Source: Flaccisagitta enflata
Lineage: Eukaryota; Chaetognatha; Sagittoidea; Aphragmophora
Reading direction: 5' to 3'
Length of the DNA: 64,000 nucleotides
Assembly: GCA_965153355.1 (NCBI GenBank)
Contig: OZ231127.1
Location: forward strand, 25,606,001 to 25,670,000
Below the pieces are notes generated by a model that was not told the DNA's origin, did not search any database, and saw only the letters and a list, made by a program, of their open reading frames with translations. Shown one piece after another: positions 42,857 through 56,067 of this stretch. Made by a program: the position numbers and the translations under genes. How positions within the stretch are numbered: the stretch's first letter is position 1; each line of letters opens with the position of its first letter.

Positions 42857-43500
42857 TAGTGGAAAGGGTGGAAACTGTCAAGTATCTTGGGTTTTTATTG
42901 GATGAGCGATTGAATGGTGTTGCGCACGTTGGAATTTCCTCAAGGATGGCTTTTGTACAGAAATGCACACTTACTTAAAGTACCGTACGTAACTCTGTGC
43001 TCTGCATTGATTATTATTGTTCATCGTGGTATGATAATGTGACAATGCAGTATAAAAAGAAGCTAGACGTTTTAAAGAGAAAAATGATTGGATACATTCT
43101 TGGCCTTGATTATCGCGCTCGTGTTGATGTTAGCCATTTTAAAAGTCTTGGATAGCTATCAGTAGCAGACCGGGTTAAGTATTTTCGTTTATTGCACGTA
43201 CTTCGCATCAATGCAAATCTTGCCCTACAGTACATGAAGGAAAATTTTACGCGTCTACATCATGTTCATGGTCACAATACTAATACTCTAATTTCTTTTC
43301 CCAAAGATTGGAAACTCGGAAATCCTCAAGCGTAGCTTTTTTTCAGTGGCATCAGAGATTGGAATTCACTTCCCCATGAATTGAAAAGCATAAAAAAGTC
43401 GTTTATGTCGCGGTTGAAAGCTTTCATTATGGATCAATGCTTATCAGTAAAAAAAACAGCAATTATTATTGTTCTAAAGCAAGGTTTCTCGTAATTTGCG
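42857..43500 (+). pseudogene. LINE reverse transcriptase 3' end, decayed
   Basis: One frame with several stops reads VERVETVKYLGFLLDERLN, CIDYYCSSWYDNVTMQYKKK, then RKMIGYILGLDYRARVDVSH, VADRVKYFRLLHVLRIN, HHVHGHNTNT and SGIRDWNSLPHELKSI. This is the usual C-terminal part of non-LTR retrotransposon ORF2 (KYLG, YCS.W, HNTR, WNSLP). It differs from the copy at 27-28.6 kb. Its 5' side ends at an M2 element. Confidence 0.8.
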
Positions 43501-43923
43501 ATATTACGGGATTATGATGGGTAGTCAAAGAATTATCAAACTTGGCTTTAGCACGATCTATTGGTTGATCATATGTAGACAAGTATTAACTTAAGTAAAT
43601 TTTGAATGAATGTCTAGTAAAACTCTCCCCATGTTGTAGTGAAAGTCACAAAGCTTCAGTGAAGGAACTTAGATTAACAATTATAGGTACTGGACAGTGG
43701 ACACTGGATAATTGGCACAAAAGAGGAAGTGGAACACACTGCGCAAAAACCATGTTGAACATTTGATTTTAGTGACCATTTAAAGATTTTTTTATAGATT
43801 TTGCCAACATAGCTTTTTCTCCAAAACTCATTTTGATGTCAACAACATTTTTGTGTTTCATTGGCTAGATCTGCAATTAGATACAGAAGAAAATGCGGAA
43901 AGGTGAACTCTAGTGAAATATTT

Positions 43924-46359
43924 TCACTCGACTTTGATCATGTCGCCAACTTCCTTCTCCCTCTTTTTCAATTCCTTTAATTGGCGACTTTCTTCCACGT
44001 GGAACTGTCTGTGTTTTGTATTCCAATCTTGAGTTTGACATTCAACGCCGCAGTAATAATTTGATGGCCGCGATTTCATCTTTTTGCATCGCGCGCAAAT
44101 TTGAAATTGTTTTGGCGTTGTTTCCATGGCAACGCAGTCTTGCCACGCGCATGTGCGCAAACGATCACGATAATTCACGGATGAGAATCCTTGGATATCG
44201 TCTTCTTGTGAGGTGGCCGTGGATTTTTTCAACTCTTCGTCGCCGAGATCCGCCATTTCGCCATCTTCTGGACAGAGATCTTTTTCATCGACGCTAACGG
44301 TATTTTTTTCGTCCACTTCACTCCCTAAGCCGAGAGTATCGGCATCGACATCTTGGCACGTAGATTTTTCGCTGGAAACCTCGTTTTCCATCGTGTTTTT
44401 GTGTCGCTCTTTCTCTTGACTCCTCATAAATCTGTCATTGGATTTACTATTTTTGCCTTTTTTCTTTGCCTTGCTCTTCTTGGATCTAACCGTCGTTTCG
44501 GGATGGTTGGAGATACCGGAGCTGATGGTAAGGGAACGTGATGAAGCTACTGGCTTGCTCGTTGATATGGCGATCTCCGCTTCAGCTGCTTGCAATTTTT
44601 CATGAGCTGCTTTCTGTTCTACTGTAGCGTTGTGGTATTTATTCTTCAGCCATGTTAATGATGATTTTTCAATTTTTTCAAGCGATTCATTTAAGCTCAA
44701 TAAGGATTTTTTGAAATCGTTATGATACTTCAAAAACAGTTTCACTTTATCGACAATGTGGGTGTCGTAAACCGCGATGACTTTCATGTCGTATACGGAC
44801 ATCGTGTCAAAATTTTTCGACAGCTTAGCAAGAATCACACAACCTTCCTCCTGATCTCGGTTGAGTTCGTTGATATCGGCGAGTCTTTGCGCCGCTATCT
44901 CCTGAGCCTTCAGGAGCAATTCGTATGCCCCGTTCAATGCTTCCACGAAACTGCTCGATTGTGAGTTTACCATGTAGTCTTCAATGTTATTCATTTTCTG
45001 CGCGTTTTCCAGCAACGATTCCATTTTACTTTGTGACTGTTTCATGTCTGTTTGACTATCCTTGATCTCTTTCTCAGCCAAGTCAACTCTAGAACCTATA
45101 AAACGGAACTTTTCCACGATCCATTTGATCAAATACTCCTTTTTCGCCGCCAGCATCCGCGTTTCGATGCCGATGAACAAATTTTCTTCAGAGTATTTTT
45201 CGTCTTCATCTTGCCATCTCTCAACAACGCCTTTGACGAATTTCACTTCGAAAGAGTTCATTTCCATCGCCGACAAATGCCAATGGGAACCCTCGCCGTC
45301 AGTCTCCGTCGTAGAAAGAAAGAAATCATAATAGGCCTTTGCTTTTTGAATTTCCTCTTGCCATCGTTGGATCGTGACTGAAAAGCTTTTTAAAGCTTCG
45401 ATATGAATGCGAGCGTGCGTCAGAATATCGGCATCCACCATTTGCAAGGCCTTGAGAAGGGCGTTGGTGCTGTCATGCTTAACGCTTAAAACAGCGACGC
45501 CATCTTTGTAGGGATTGGGCTGTGATTCCCAAGAATTCAGGATCGCGACAGAGTTTGATTTCGCATTTTTTTGTTGCGAGTCAGCGGCGCTTTTTTCATC
45601 AAATACTTCCTTCCAAATTTGGAATTTCTCGCAGTCTGCCGTCAATTCTGCGATCTTTTGTTCCGTCGCCTTCAACATCTTGTCAATATGAGCGGATCGA
45701 TCTCGAAGCGCTCCTTTGGCGTGCGTGGCTTGTCGAGCCAAATCAAAAAGAAAACTAAATCTGTCTAGACGTTCCACCAGCGTTTCTGTTTGGGTAAAAC
45801 CAGTACTGCAAGACGACATGCCTATCATTTGCATGGTCCGTATAAATTCTGTACTGTATTGTTCTGTATTCTGCTCATTTTCATCTTCTTTCGAGATATG
45901 ACGAGTTTCAAGTTGTTTCTGCTGGTTAGTTTCCACTGCCAAAAAGAAGCGTTTCACTGTATCCACCGATTCCACTTCCGTTTTTATATAAGACGAAATC
46001 GTCTCCTCGAGAATCCTTTCAGCTGCGCGGACATCGGTCGGGTTTGTGATGCAGTTACACGGCGCTACGTCCGCTCCACCATCAAGCCTTTCAATTGGGT
46101 CTTCAGGTTCATCCAAGAGACAGTTGACGATTCTCGCGTCCCACGATTGTCTAAAGATTCCTTCATCTCGTCGGGCTTTTAACCATTTTTCAAAACCTTT
46201 GAACCTTTCTTTGCAACTCTCCATCAAAACTTGCGCGTCCTTCTTCCAATGTGGAAAAGCGTCGGGATGCAAATTGTAAATAGAAGGATCCCTTTCGTTA
46301 GGATGACTACGGACTTGGTCCGGAGATGAAGATGTGTCTTTGTCCTTGTCCATGGCCAT
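43924..46359 (-). CDS. MYND-type zinc finger protein, 811 aa, single exon
   Basis: Met at 46357-46359, stop at 43924. Most of the protein is charged and helical with likely coiled coils (for example LAEKEIKDSQTDMKQSQSKM and EKLQAAEAEIA), followed by a Lys-rich patch (RSKKSKAKKKGKNSKSNDR) and an acidic stretch. At about 737-787 lies a MYND finger: CAWQDC, CARC, YYCGVEC, then H..QFH, so the final ligand is His rather than the usual Cys. MYND fingers bind proline-rich peptides and occur in chromatin regulators and other scaffold proteins (family knowledge); there is no SET or other catalytic domain. No intron is seen, so it may be a retrocopy or a naturally intronless gene. The upstream region (46360-46520) holds nothing recognisable. 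Confidence 0.75.
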   Translation of the reverse strand: MAMDKDKDTSSSPDQVRSHPNERDPSIYNLHPDAFPHWKKDAQVLMESCKERFKGFEKWLKARRDEGIFRQSWDARIVNCLLDEPEDPIERLDGGADVAPCNCITNPTDVRAAERILEETISSYIKTEVESVDTVKRFFLAVETNQQKQLETRHISKEDENEQNTEQYSTEFIRTMQMIGMSSCSTGFTQTETLVERLDRFSFLFDLARQATHAKGALRDRSAHIDKMLKATEQKIAELTADCEKFQIWKEVFDEKSAADSQQKNAKSNSVAILNSWESQPNPYKDGVAVLSVKHDSTNALLKALQMVDADILTHARIHIEALKSFSVTIQRWQEEIQKAKAYYDFFLSTTETDGEGSHWHLSAMEMNSFEVKFVKGVVERWQDEDEKYSEENLFIGIETRMLAAKKEYLIKWIVEKFRFIGSRVDLAEKEIKDSQTDMKQSQSKMESLLENAQKMNNIEDYMVNSQSSSFVEALNGAYELLLKAQEIAAQRLADINELNRDQEEGCVILAKLSKNFDTMSVYDMKVIAVYDTHIVDKVKLFLKYHNDFKKSLLSLNESLEKIEKSSLTWLKNKYHNATVEQKAAHEKLQAAEAEIAISTSKPVASSRSLTISSGISNHPETTVRSKKSKAKKKGKNSKSNDRFMRSQEKERHKNTMENEVSSEKSTCQDVDADTLGLGSEVDEKNTVSVDEKDLCPEDGEMADLGDEELKKSTATSQEDDIQGFSSVNYRDRLRTCAWQDCVAMETTPKQFQICARCKKMKSRPSNYYCGVECQTQDWNTKHRQFHVEESRQLKELKKREKEVGDMIKVE

Positions 46360-46519
46360 GTCCTTTTCGCTATTCTTCGATTAAATGCTGTTTCCCGTTT
46401 TAGTGATTTTTTTTCTCTTTTTTGGAAGAGTTGCCTTATTTGCCTATGATGATTTCTTGAGCGTTGCTTACGTCGATCACTGTTTGCAAGCGTCAAGAGG
46501 CGGAGAAATATTCATGAGT

Positions 46520-47219
46520 TGGTAAGTGGGAGGAGAAATAAGTGGACACCGCTTCACAGCAGGAGTATTTTCTCTTTTTTGTTGCTTTTAGGTTTCCTCT
46601 TTAGATTAATTTGTTTTTCTAGCGAGAAAAAAAAGTTGTTTTTAGCTAAGCTTCTTTTCTTCAGGCGTTATGTTGAAAAAATGAGCCAAGAAAATGATTA
46701 CCAACATTCAGTGGTATGAGTTGCTTTTTTGCATGTAGCTCGCTGGAATAAAAGAAAAGTTCTTCGCCGTGATAGAGATTATTGTCAACGACATCGAGTC
46801 ATGAACATGTTTAGTGCAGTCACCGATATGAGTATCAATATATAGACCTCTCCATCGAAGTAGATAAGTTTCCCAGCTTTTCATTGACCTTTCACACGCG
46901 CCTCCTCTTCCTTCTTTTCATCTCACTCCGAAATTCCTCCTTCAGCTTATTTTCCCCTCCTCCTCACCTCCTACCCCTTTGATCATCACATCTTACTCCA
47001 GTAGGTCATTCATTCCATTTGTCAATTGTAGACAAAAAGATGAAGAGTGACCGCTTAATCCTTAAAGAACACGACCACCTGTTCTCTATCGTGATTTGCA
47101 ACGGGAATGAGAGAGAGAGACACACACACACACACAGACACAGGGTTACAAAATTGTCGTGGACGGATGGGAAGGGTCGTACATCCTACAGATTCCTACA
47201 CACACAAACACTCAGAACG

Positions 47220-47318
<99 letters not shown>

Positions 47319-47690
47319 CTGCAACGTCTAAATTGTTTTCAGTTTTCACACCTTGAATAAATTGCGAATGCGGCGATGCAGGTACATAAGGGGGAAGAAA
47401 AGAATTGTTTTATAGGCACCTGGACAATACAAATGAAAACGATTGAATTACATACAATTTTGAGAATGGCAAGAATAGATTTAGTAACTTGATGGGGAAC
47501 GAGACGAGATATACAGAAAAGTATGGTCCATTAGGAAATAACTGCCAATTGTATTTGAATTTCTATGTTTTTTTGCCGTTAAAAATCCATCTTGACTAAA
47601 TTGTAATTGACCGACAGATGTACAGACATGATAGGTCATAGATAAGGGAAGACACAATTGTAATAGTCGCAAAAGCATTAGATGGTCAGC
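46520..47690. other. intergenic with (CA)n
   Basis: CA repeats at 47110-47136 and 47219-47316. No supported gene. Confidence 0.6.
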
Positions 47691-48010
47691 GGTACCCGAG
47701 CCCTTTTTTGGGCAGCGGCCCCGAAGGGGACAATGTCCTGTAGAACACAGGGGGACTTTCGTTCGTTCATTCGTTCGTTCGTTTCTCCATTCGTCCACCC
47801 TTAGCCTCAGGGCCCAAATCCCAGCCTCCAGGCTCAAATCCTAGCCTCCAGGCTTAAATCCCATACTCAAGCCCTTAAGGGCTGAAATTCCAATCCCAGT
47901 TATTGATCATTAAAATATTTGGAGCTTATTAGCCTATTTCATAGGCCCCAATACAACGAATTATAAGCTTGATAGGACTTTTTCACTGAAATAGGGCTCT
48001 AAACCTTATT
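47690..48010. mobile_element. family P left arm with minisatellite and shared 110-base block
   Basis: GGGCAGCGGCCCCGAAGGGG arm, CGTTCGTT run, AGCCTCCAGGCTCAAATCC core, then TTGATCATTAAAATATTTGG. That block recurs inverted at 55068-55190 beside the same core. No right arm is found. Confidence 0.6.
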
Positions 48011-48960
48011 TGTAAGGTCAAACATGGATGTTAACGACCAAAAACTGAGCTTGAAAGAAATTATACTTTTTTGTTTGTCAAAGTGAGTAATTAGTGTAAA
48101 TCAGTCTTGGCTCATTTCCTGAAATGCCGAATTATTCATAATCGTGGAACTTAGTGATGAGCGCAATGCAATGTGGCTTCATCAAACACTGATGCTTGCC
48201 TTTAATGTTCATAACCCTCACACACAACTAGAAGAGTAACGTTTTCGTCGCTACTAGTCTCAGGCTAGAGCGAGGATGAAAATTGGTCTTTTACCGCTCT
48301 GATCAAGGGAGCGATTTTATATCGGGAAAAATTTGAGAAGACATATTATTTTTTTTTTCTGTGTCCTCGTAATCTGCACGCCCACGCGATAACGTCGGTA
48401 AAGCAAGGGTCAGTAATATGACCAGTGGAACAATTTCCCAATATGTAATGCTACTTAGACTCGAGAGGAAATCATGAATGAGAAAGCCGTCACTGCCTCG
48501 TGTTGGAGGGTGGTCAATCAACTGGATTCCTCCGAGGAACGATCCTGGTGGCAGCAGAAAATGTCGTCACTAGGTAAATCTGACACCAGCGTTATACGGC
48601 AAGGCATAACTTCTCTATGGAGAGCAAAACATAAAGTAGCATGTCACCAAATCGGCATCACCAAAATAGGTCTCTAATTTACTTGGTTGTTGATTTGTCC
48701 GTTCAAAATTGACATCTCGGTCGCGGTCTAGCGATTAAAAGAGGCTTCGTCCGTTCATCCATTGGTAAAGCAGGAGTCAAAAAGTGTGATCACAAACAAC
48801 CCCTGCAGGAAAGAAGACGACAAACGAGAGATGAAGCAAATGGAGACGTTAGCATGTAACCTCTACATGGTGGATCGGCTGCACACTCAGGGGCGTTATT
48901 GCAACTTTGGTTCAACCCTGCAAAAACAGTTGTCAAGTGGGTACATAATGCGCATGTCGA
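48011..48960. other. intergenic, weak coding hints
   Basis: A frame at 48474 (MNEKAVTASCWRVVNQLDSS) ends at a donor-like CTAG|GTAAAT, but no partner exon is found. A decayed family H head lies near 48719. Confidence 0.35.
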
Positions 48961-48962
48961 TA

Positions 48963-49745
<783 letters not shown>

Positions 49746-50059
49746 TTCCTCTCAGAGACAGGGACGTAAACAGTTATCACGGAGTTGTAATGCGTGTTGT
49801 TTTGAAAGACAAAGGAACCACAAATTAGAACATCTACATGTACATGAATATGATCAGTCGGATATGGTCAGTTTAAATGGTTACCTTGCAATTTCATCAG
49901 TGGGAATCAGGACATTTACGTGGCTATGACTATGAACCATATATAAACCTGTAAATCTGTCTCCCTTTGTTTCCCTCTGTTCCCCCTTTTGTCAAGGGCG
50001 AGCCTCCAGTAACAACAGCCAGACAGACAGCTACAGATTGCCGTCCACCAGGTTTGAGG

Positions 50060-50285
50060 AAACTTTTTCAGTTTGAATTTGATCAGTCCGTTGGTGTGTT
50101 GGTCTGTCGGTCCATCGGTTTGGTGGTCGATCCATGACGATCAAGTCGAGAAGTATGAAAACGCGCATTTTTAATGCTGCAATTATGATTATTTGAATAT
50201 GTGACAGCGTATGGAGAAGGGTAGGGGTTGGGGTTGTATGCCCCTGCCCACCTGTCGGCAATGATATTATGACCCCGTGCTATCT
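50060..50285 (+). mobile_element. family H-related element, GACCCCGT tail
   Basis: Carries GTCGGTCCATCGG, AAAACGCGCATTTT, TGCCCCTGCCCACCTGTCGG and ends ATTATGACCCCGTGCTATCT. This is the same tail type as 5843 and the edge of the 21457 insertion. Confidence 0.55.
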
Positions 50286-50434
50286 GTTGTGCAATCATTT
50301 ATTATTCCGTCAATACTACGATTACTACGATAATGCCTTTTCCCTCTACAAGGAGGATGGAAGGAGTTAATGGACGATCGATCGAAATTAATGATGGAAA
50401 CATGGAAGAAAAGAAAGGATCGATGACAATTACC

Positions 50435-50582
50435 AGAATTATGATGATGATGATGATGATGATGCGGATGACGGTGAAGATGATGATGACAATGATTACG
50501 CATTACAATAATGATGATTAGGATGTTGGATTACCATGTTGTTTATGACGATGGTGATGATGACGATGACGATGACGATGAC

Positions 50583-50636
<54 letters not shown>

Positions 50637-50659
50637 GACAATGGCGAAGATGAAAAACA

Positions 50660-50706
<47 letters not shown>

Positions 50707-50745
50707 AATGATGATGATGCCAACAATGATACTGATGATGAATAT
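50435..50745. repeat. (GAT)n and (GAC)n microsatellite
   Basis: Imperfect trinucleotide repeats; the Met, Ser, His and Asp runs encoded here are artefacts. 50746-52130 holds only family H and P fragments. Confidence 0.9.
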
Positions 50746-52130
50746 ATTGGCTTGTGTTATGATTCATTCTTTTTATTGTTCTTTGCATATTTGTTACAAA
50801 CTATACACTGATACTACAAAAAAGTCATTTTATCGTCTGATTGCCCGCAGTTTGTAAAAAAAGTATATGTTGTGATACATAATATAATGTGGTAGTCACA
50901 AAAGTATATGATGTTCAGCGATATCCGATGCCTTTAAGTTAATGTATGTGGGTATGGGACGGTAAGAAGGGCAGCAGCCTAGAAGGGATTTGGGTCTTGG
51001 GGTTCGGTTTTGAGCCTCAAAGCTGCAATCATTATTTAACGCAGGTTAATCCTACTACAGTAGCTTGTACATTCATGGAATCATGAACTGCATTGAGGTT
51101 TTGGCTTCCGCAACAATGTATCAGCCGTTATGGACAGAATCGAACAGCTCGCAGTTCAAAAATGTTACGGACGGACGGACGGACCTACACGGCAAGGCGT
51201 AGAGTCGCGTGCACGGGACTAACAAATGCATGAGAGGGGATTTGATAGTAATTCTTGCTGGGTCAATGACCAAGGGGGCGTTTCTAGTCAGAGACAATCG
51301 CGTTTTCAACGGGCCACTCAGTCGCTTGCTACGTTCGTTCGCTCGCATTGCTCACTCGCTCCACAGCACTCCGCTTCACTCCGCTTTGCTACGCTCGCTT
51401 CGCTCGCTTGCTCCAGGCTGGCTCACTTACTTCGCTCACTCCCTCGTAAGGCAGTTGAAATTCTTAAACATATATTCATGCTGAAAACGCGTTCAAGGAA
51501 AAGAAACGCGTTTTTGTTCATCACTAGAAACACGCCCTTAGTTAAACATTGTTGTAATCAGATGGCACGTCTTCACCGAGGGGGGAAACCAAAAAAAAAG
51601 TAAAGTGTGACGGACCGACGGACGGACCGACAAAGCGTGGTGTAGAGTGGCGTAGCACGCGACTAAAAAAGAGCCAAAAGGCCAACACGTGCGCCAGCTG
51701 CATCCTCTGACATCTAATCCGTCTAATCAACAGACACAGCCGCTAATAGTCGTGCTTTGACGCGCGTGAAACACAAAGTCGCTCGCAAACTTACTACCAG
51801 TCGTGTCAGATGGTTTTATATGTGAACATGGCATGCGACTAAAAGTTCAACATGCTCGAGAACAGCTGCAGCCTAAACTTCATTGTTAAAAACTCAAAAT
51901 GATTGAAAACCATCGGCACAACACTCACGTGGTTATTTGTACTCCTGGAATTGAAACAATGAGGTCTTCATGCTTCAAATCCTTGTTGTAGAGAAAATAT
52001 GAGTGAAGAATAGAATCCTAAGTGCCTTACGCTTTGACACATTTAGGTGACAATTAAATGGAGGAGGAGGAGGAGGAGGAGGAGGTTGAGAAAGAGGAGG
52101 GACAGAGATAGGGAGGAGGTGAGTGGTGAA

Positions 52131-52522
52131 AACAAGGCTGGATACACGGCAAGACAGTCGCAGACAGTTGGCCAGGAGCAGTAATGCAAAAACCGCTTGC
52201 AATTTAAAAAGGGCAGATACACAGCTACCCCAGTCACGTGCGGGTGGGCAGGGGCTATATATTAGGTCACTTCATCATTTGGGCAGGAGCAGTGAGGCCA
52301 AAGACCGCAAAAACAAAAACAAAAGTAAAGTGTGACCGTTCGACGGACCAACGGACCAACGGACCGACATAGCGGTGTGTAGAGTCGCGTAGCACGCGAA
52401 TAAAAATATTTGTGACGGACGGACCAACCAACAGACCAACTTGTAAAGTCGTGTGTCCGCGACTAAAAATTAAAGAGAAAGAATACTTGTAAGAATTGAT
52501 ACCCCCTTGTATCCGGCCTTGT
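52131..52522. mobile_element. cluster of nested family H pieces
   Basis: A partial copy (52131-52210), a full minus-strand copy (52211-52409, head GAGTCGCGTAGCACGCGAAT) and a further head (52412-52470, CGTGTGTCCGCGACTAAAAA). A plus-strand tail fragment (52503-52522, GTATCCGGCCTTGTTTT) closes the cluster. Two other heads lie at 51155-51225 and 51600-51669. Confidence 0.65.
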
Positions 52523-52582
52523 TTTGAATACAATGAGACTGTCTGGGCTAGGAGGAAAGTGAGATGATATAATTCCGTAATC

Positions 52583-52589
<7 letters not shown>

Positions 52590-52676
<87 letters not shown>

Positions 52677-53047
52677 TTCTCATTGGGGATATATGGAAGT
52701 TTGTTCCGGTTGACGGAAAAAGGGCAGGGTCGGCGATTGGGCTGTGGCCGTGATTGGAGAAGAGGAAAGAAGACGAAGAAGAAGAAGAAGGGAAGAAAAA
52801 AAGAAAATAAAAAAAAAAATGAAAAGAAAAAAAAGAAGAAAAAGGATGAAAAAAAAAAAAATCCTCTTTTTCCCTTTCCAGTTGATCAGTCTGCAGTGAT
52901 GATATGGAGTTGACACGTTTTTGAAGGATTGAACACAGATGAACGAGACGGACAGACGACGAGAAAACAAACCAACAAGGACAACGTGACGTGCGGACAA
53001 AAAAAGTACCAAAATAAAAAAAAAATAAAAAAAAAAAATATAAAAAA

Positions 53048-53095
<48 letters not shown>

Positions 53096-53400
53096 TCTCT
53101 CTACTTCTCTGTGTCTCTGTCGGTCAGGGTGAAGTCCTCTCTCTCAAATCTGGCGTATTTGTTGTTTTAATACTTGATAGTAAATACAGCTATAGTGTAA
53201 GAAGTGACCTGCCGTATACCCCCCACGATACTTCTTAATATTTCAATAGCTACGCCACATGGCGGAAAATGGCGTTGTTGCAAAGTCCACGGAATAGTGG
53301 TTTACCGCAGTGTCACGCTCGGCCCAGCCCCCCCCCCCCCCACACACTTTCTCTCTTGCACTTTCTCTCTTGCTCATTATCTCTTGCTCATTATCTCTTG

Positions 53401-53480
<80 letters not shown>

Positions 53481-53545
53481 CTCTCTCTCTCTCGCTCTCT
53501 CTCTCTCTCTCCCTGTCTCTCTGTCTCTCTCTCTCTGGATGAAGG
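52590..53545. repeat. three (CT)n tracts
   Basis: 52590-52673, 53051-53090 and 53402-53535, with an A-rich stretch between. 53546-53920 has repeated CAGTCATTTGGTC segments and no gene. Confidence 0.85.
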
Positions 53546-53923
53546 GAAAAACAGAAGGGAAGAGAGAGGTGAAGGAAGAAGGAGTGCAGTGGAAAGCCAC
53601 GGCTCCAACAGCCTGTCCACCGTTAATCTTAGGTGCAGGTATGAATATGCTGTCAGTCATTTGGTCCGTCACCCAGTTGGCCTCTTTGTCTTAGTTTGTA
53701 CCCTATACATAAGTGTAAATGCGACTTTTTGCCATGTCAGTCCTTTGGTTTGGCAGTCAGTTAGTCGGCCTCTTTGTCTTAGCTTGTAACCTGTTTATAA
53801 GCCTGTGATTTTACGCTGTCAATCGTTTTGTCTGTCAGTCGGTCAGTGGATCTCTGCTAAAGCTTATGCCCTGATGTCAGTCATTTGGTCTATCAGTAGG
53901 TCATACATTAAATAATAGTTGTC

Positions 53924-54097
53924 TTTTTAGTCGCGGGCACGCGACTCTATACCTTGCTGTGTCGGTCGGTAGGTCCGTCGGTAGGTCCGTTGGTAAGTCC
54001 GTCCATCCGTCACAATTTTGAATTCTGAGCGGTTTTTGCATTACTGCTCCTGCCAAACCGTCCGCGACTGGATTGCCGTGTATCCGGCCTTGTTTTT
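53924..54097 (+). mobile_element. family H element
   Basis: TTTTTAGTCGCGGGCACGCG, GGTAGGTCCGTTGG run, the standard core TTGAATTCTGAGCGGTTTTT and tail GTATCCGGCCTTGTTTTT. It is close in sequence to 38034-38171. Confidence 0.8.
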
Positions 54098-54179
54098 ATC
54101 GATCTTAGATTCTTAGACTCAAGACAAAGCTATGTGTACAACTAAGAACAATTTCATTCAAGTAATCCCATGAAAAATG

Positions 54180-54960
54180 TATTTTTTTTTTTTTTTTTTG
54201 CAATTTTGGGCTGTCATTTGTCGATTATGGGCCGTTTGGCATCCAAAATAATAACTGTGCAGTATTTTCTAAACGGTATTGGCCCAAAGTGCAGATTCAG
54301 GGCTGAATAGGCAATTGGAAGACAAAGTGTAGGCAGAGTAAATCAAACAACCAGAAAACAGTTGTACTCAAATTCCAAAAAAAAGAGCTATTTTTGGCCA
54401 CTCTAGCCCATTTTTGGCCCCTGGAGCACCCATGGTGAAGATTTGAGTGTCATTTTTTATCCAATAGAGTGGATAGTCCTAAGACAACAACCAAATAATG
54501 ATTTTACTCAAAAAAGAGGTAGTGGACCATTTTATGACCATTATAGCCTTTTTTTGGCCGTTTTAATCTATTTTAGGCCATTTTTGGCCCCCTGAGCATC
54601 CGTTGACAAAAAAAAAAGTTTCGCATTTTCATCCTTGGTAGACCAATGGAGTGGAGACAGAGGTAATCAGACAACCAGAAAACAATTAAGCCACAAATTC
54701 TCAAGAAAAATGCCATTTTTGACCGTTTTAGCCTATTTATGGCCATTTCTGGCCCCTCGAGCCCCATGTAAAAAAAATTTTGTACCATTTTTTGTCTTTG
54801 GTAAACCGTTAGAGTGGAGAAAGAGCTAAACAGACAACCAGAAAAAAGTTGAACTCAAAATACACATGAAAAATGTCATTCTTGGCTGTTTTAGGCCATT
54901 TTTGGCCATTTTTGGCCAGTAATTGCAGTTTAAAAAGATTTGGAAAGCATATTTTTCAAA
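54180..54960. repeat. degenerate tandem repeat of about 145-185 bases
   Basis: Four units, each with AGACAACCAGAAAACA-like sequence, CTCAAAAAT, GGCCATTTTTGGCC and a segment near TAGAGTGGA. No coding frame. Confidence 0.6.
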
Positions 54961-55194
54961 ATGCTAGCCCAACAAGTGTCAATGGAGCAAAAATACAGCT
55001 TCGAAACAAGTTTTAACCTTGGATATTGGGAAATAGCAATTTTGGTCACTTTAAGCCAGGAATTGATCATTAAAATAGGTTTTAGAGCCCTATTTTGGTA
55101 AAAAAGGCCTATCAAGCTTATAGTTTGATGTATTGGGGCCTATAAAATAGGGTAATAAGCTCCAAATATTTTAATGATCAATAACTGGGATTGG

Positions 55195-55375
55195 AATCTC
55201 AGCCTTGGGGCTCAAATTCTAGCATTGAGGCTGAATTATCAGCCCGGAGACTAAAATCCCAGCCTCCAGACTCAAATCTCAGCCTTGAAGCTCAAATTCC
55301 AGCCTTGATGTTAAAATCCCAGCCGCGAGGCTCAATTTCAGCCTCGAGTCTCAAATCTCAGAGTCGAGGCTGATG
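55195..55375. repeat. 20-base minisatellite AGCCTCGAGGCTCAAATCCC
   Basis: About eight diverged units. The same core motif is found in the H element at 33225 and the P element at 47805. Confidence 0.7.
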
Positions 55376-55650
55376 ATTTGATCATTCAATGATTCTAACC
55401 TGAGATATACAAGTGAAAGTGCCGGAAGATTTTTTTTTTCTAAGATAGTACATACAACAAATACATACATACAAACATACATACATAAATGCACACAAAT
55501 ATACACAAATATACACAAGCAATCATTTATTGCGGACCCATTATATCTGTCCTGATTGCTACAATGTCGACGGTCCCATTTATGCCAAGAAAAAAAATTG
55601 AAAGCTGAGGGTCATTAATCAGAATCTGATTCAGACGTACCTAACTTTCT

Positions 55651-56067
55651 TACCACTTGGATAAAAAAAAAAGACGCACCTATCTATCAATAGATAAAAC
55701 AGATATAAAAAATAATTTTAACTATTTTTAAGAAAGACATTTTGAAAGATTTTCAAAAAATCTTTCATTTTAGACCAATCCCAGATCTGTATCTCAAACG
55801 GTTTAGGAGCTAGAGCTCTGCAAAGAGAAGCACTATTTTGCTAAGATGCATTTTTTTCATAGAGATTGCAAAACTGAAATAGGCAATGTTTTTACTTAAA
55901 CTGATGCTATTTCTAAACAAAAAAAGATAGCAATACCAGATTGGCGCCAAATGAAAGTACTTTCAAAGGGCTTCAAAATGACCTAAGATTTTCTATAGTT
56001 TTTAGAAGATTTATTGGTTAAATCAACCATTTAAAAGTGCGTCTTTTTTTTTTATCCGCGTGGTACT
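55651..56067. mobile_element. inverted-repeat element M3, copy 1
   Basis: Ends TACCACTTGGATAAAAAAAA and TTTTTTTATCCGCGTGGTA, with GACGCAC/GTGCGTC next inside. Core has CTAGACCAATCCCAG-like and GTCTGTATCTCAAACGGTTT. A TA duplication is compatible with the ends. Confidence 0.7.

Noticed and set aside
43924-46359. Plus-strand frames opposite the MYND gene (44016-46279)
   Set aside because: Short antisense shadows of a long, compositionally normal minus-strand frame with a recognised domain.
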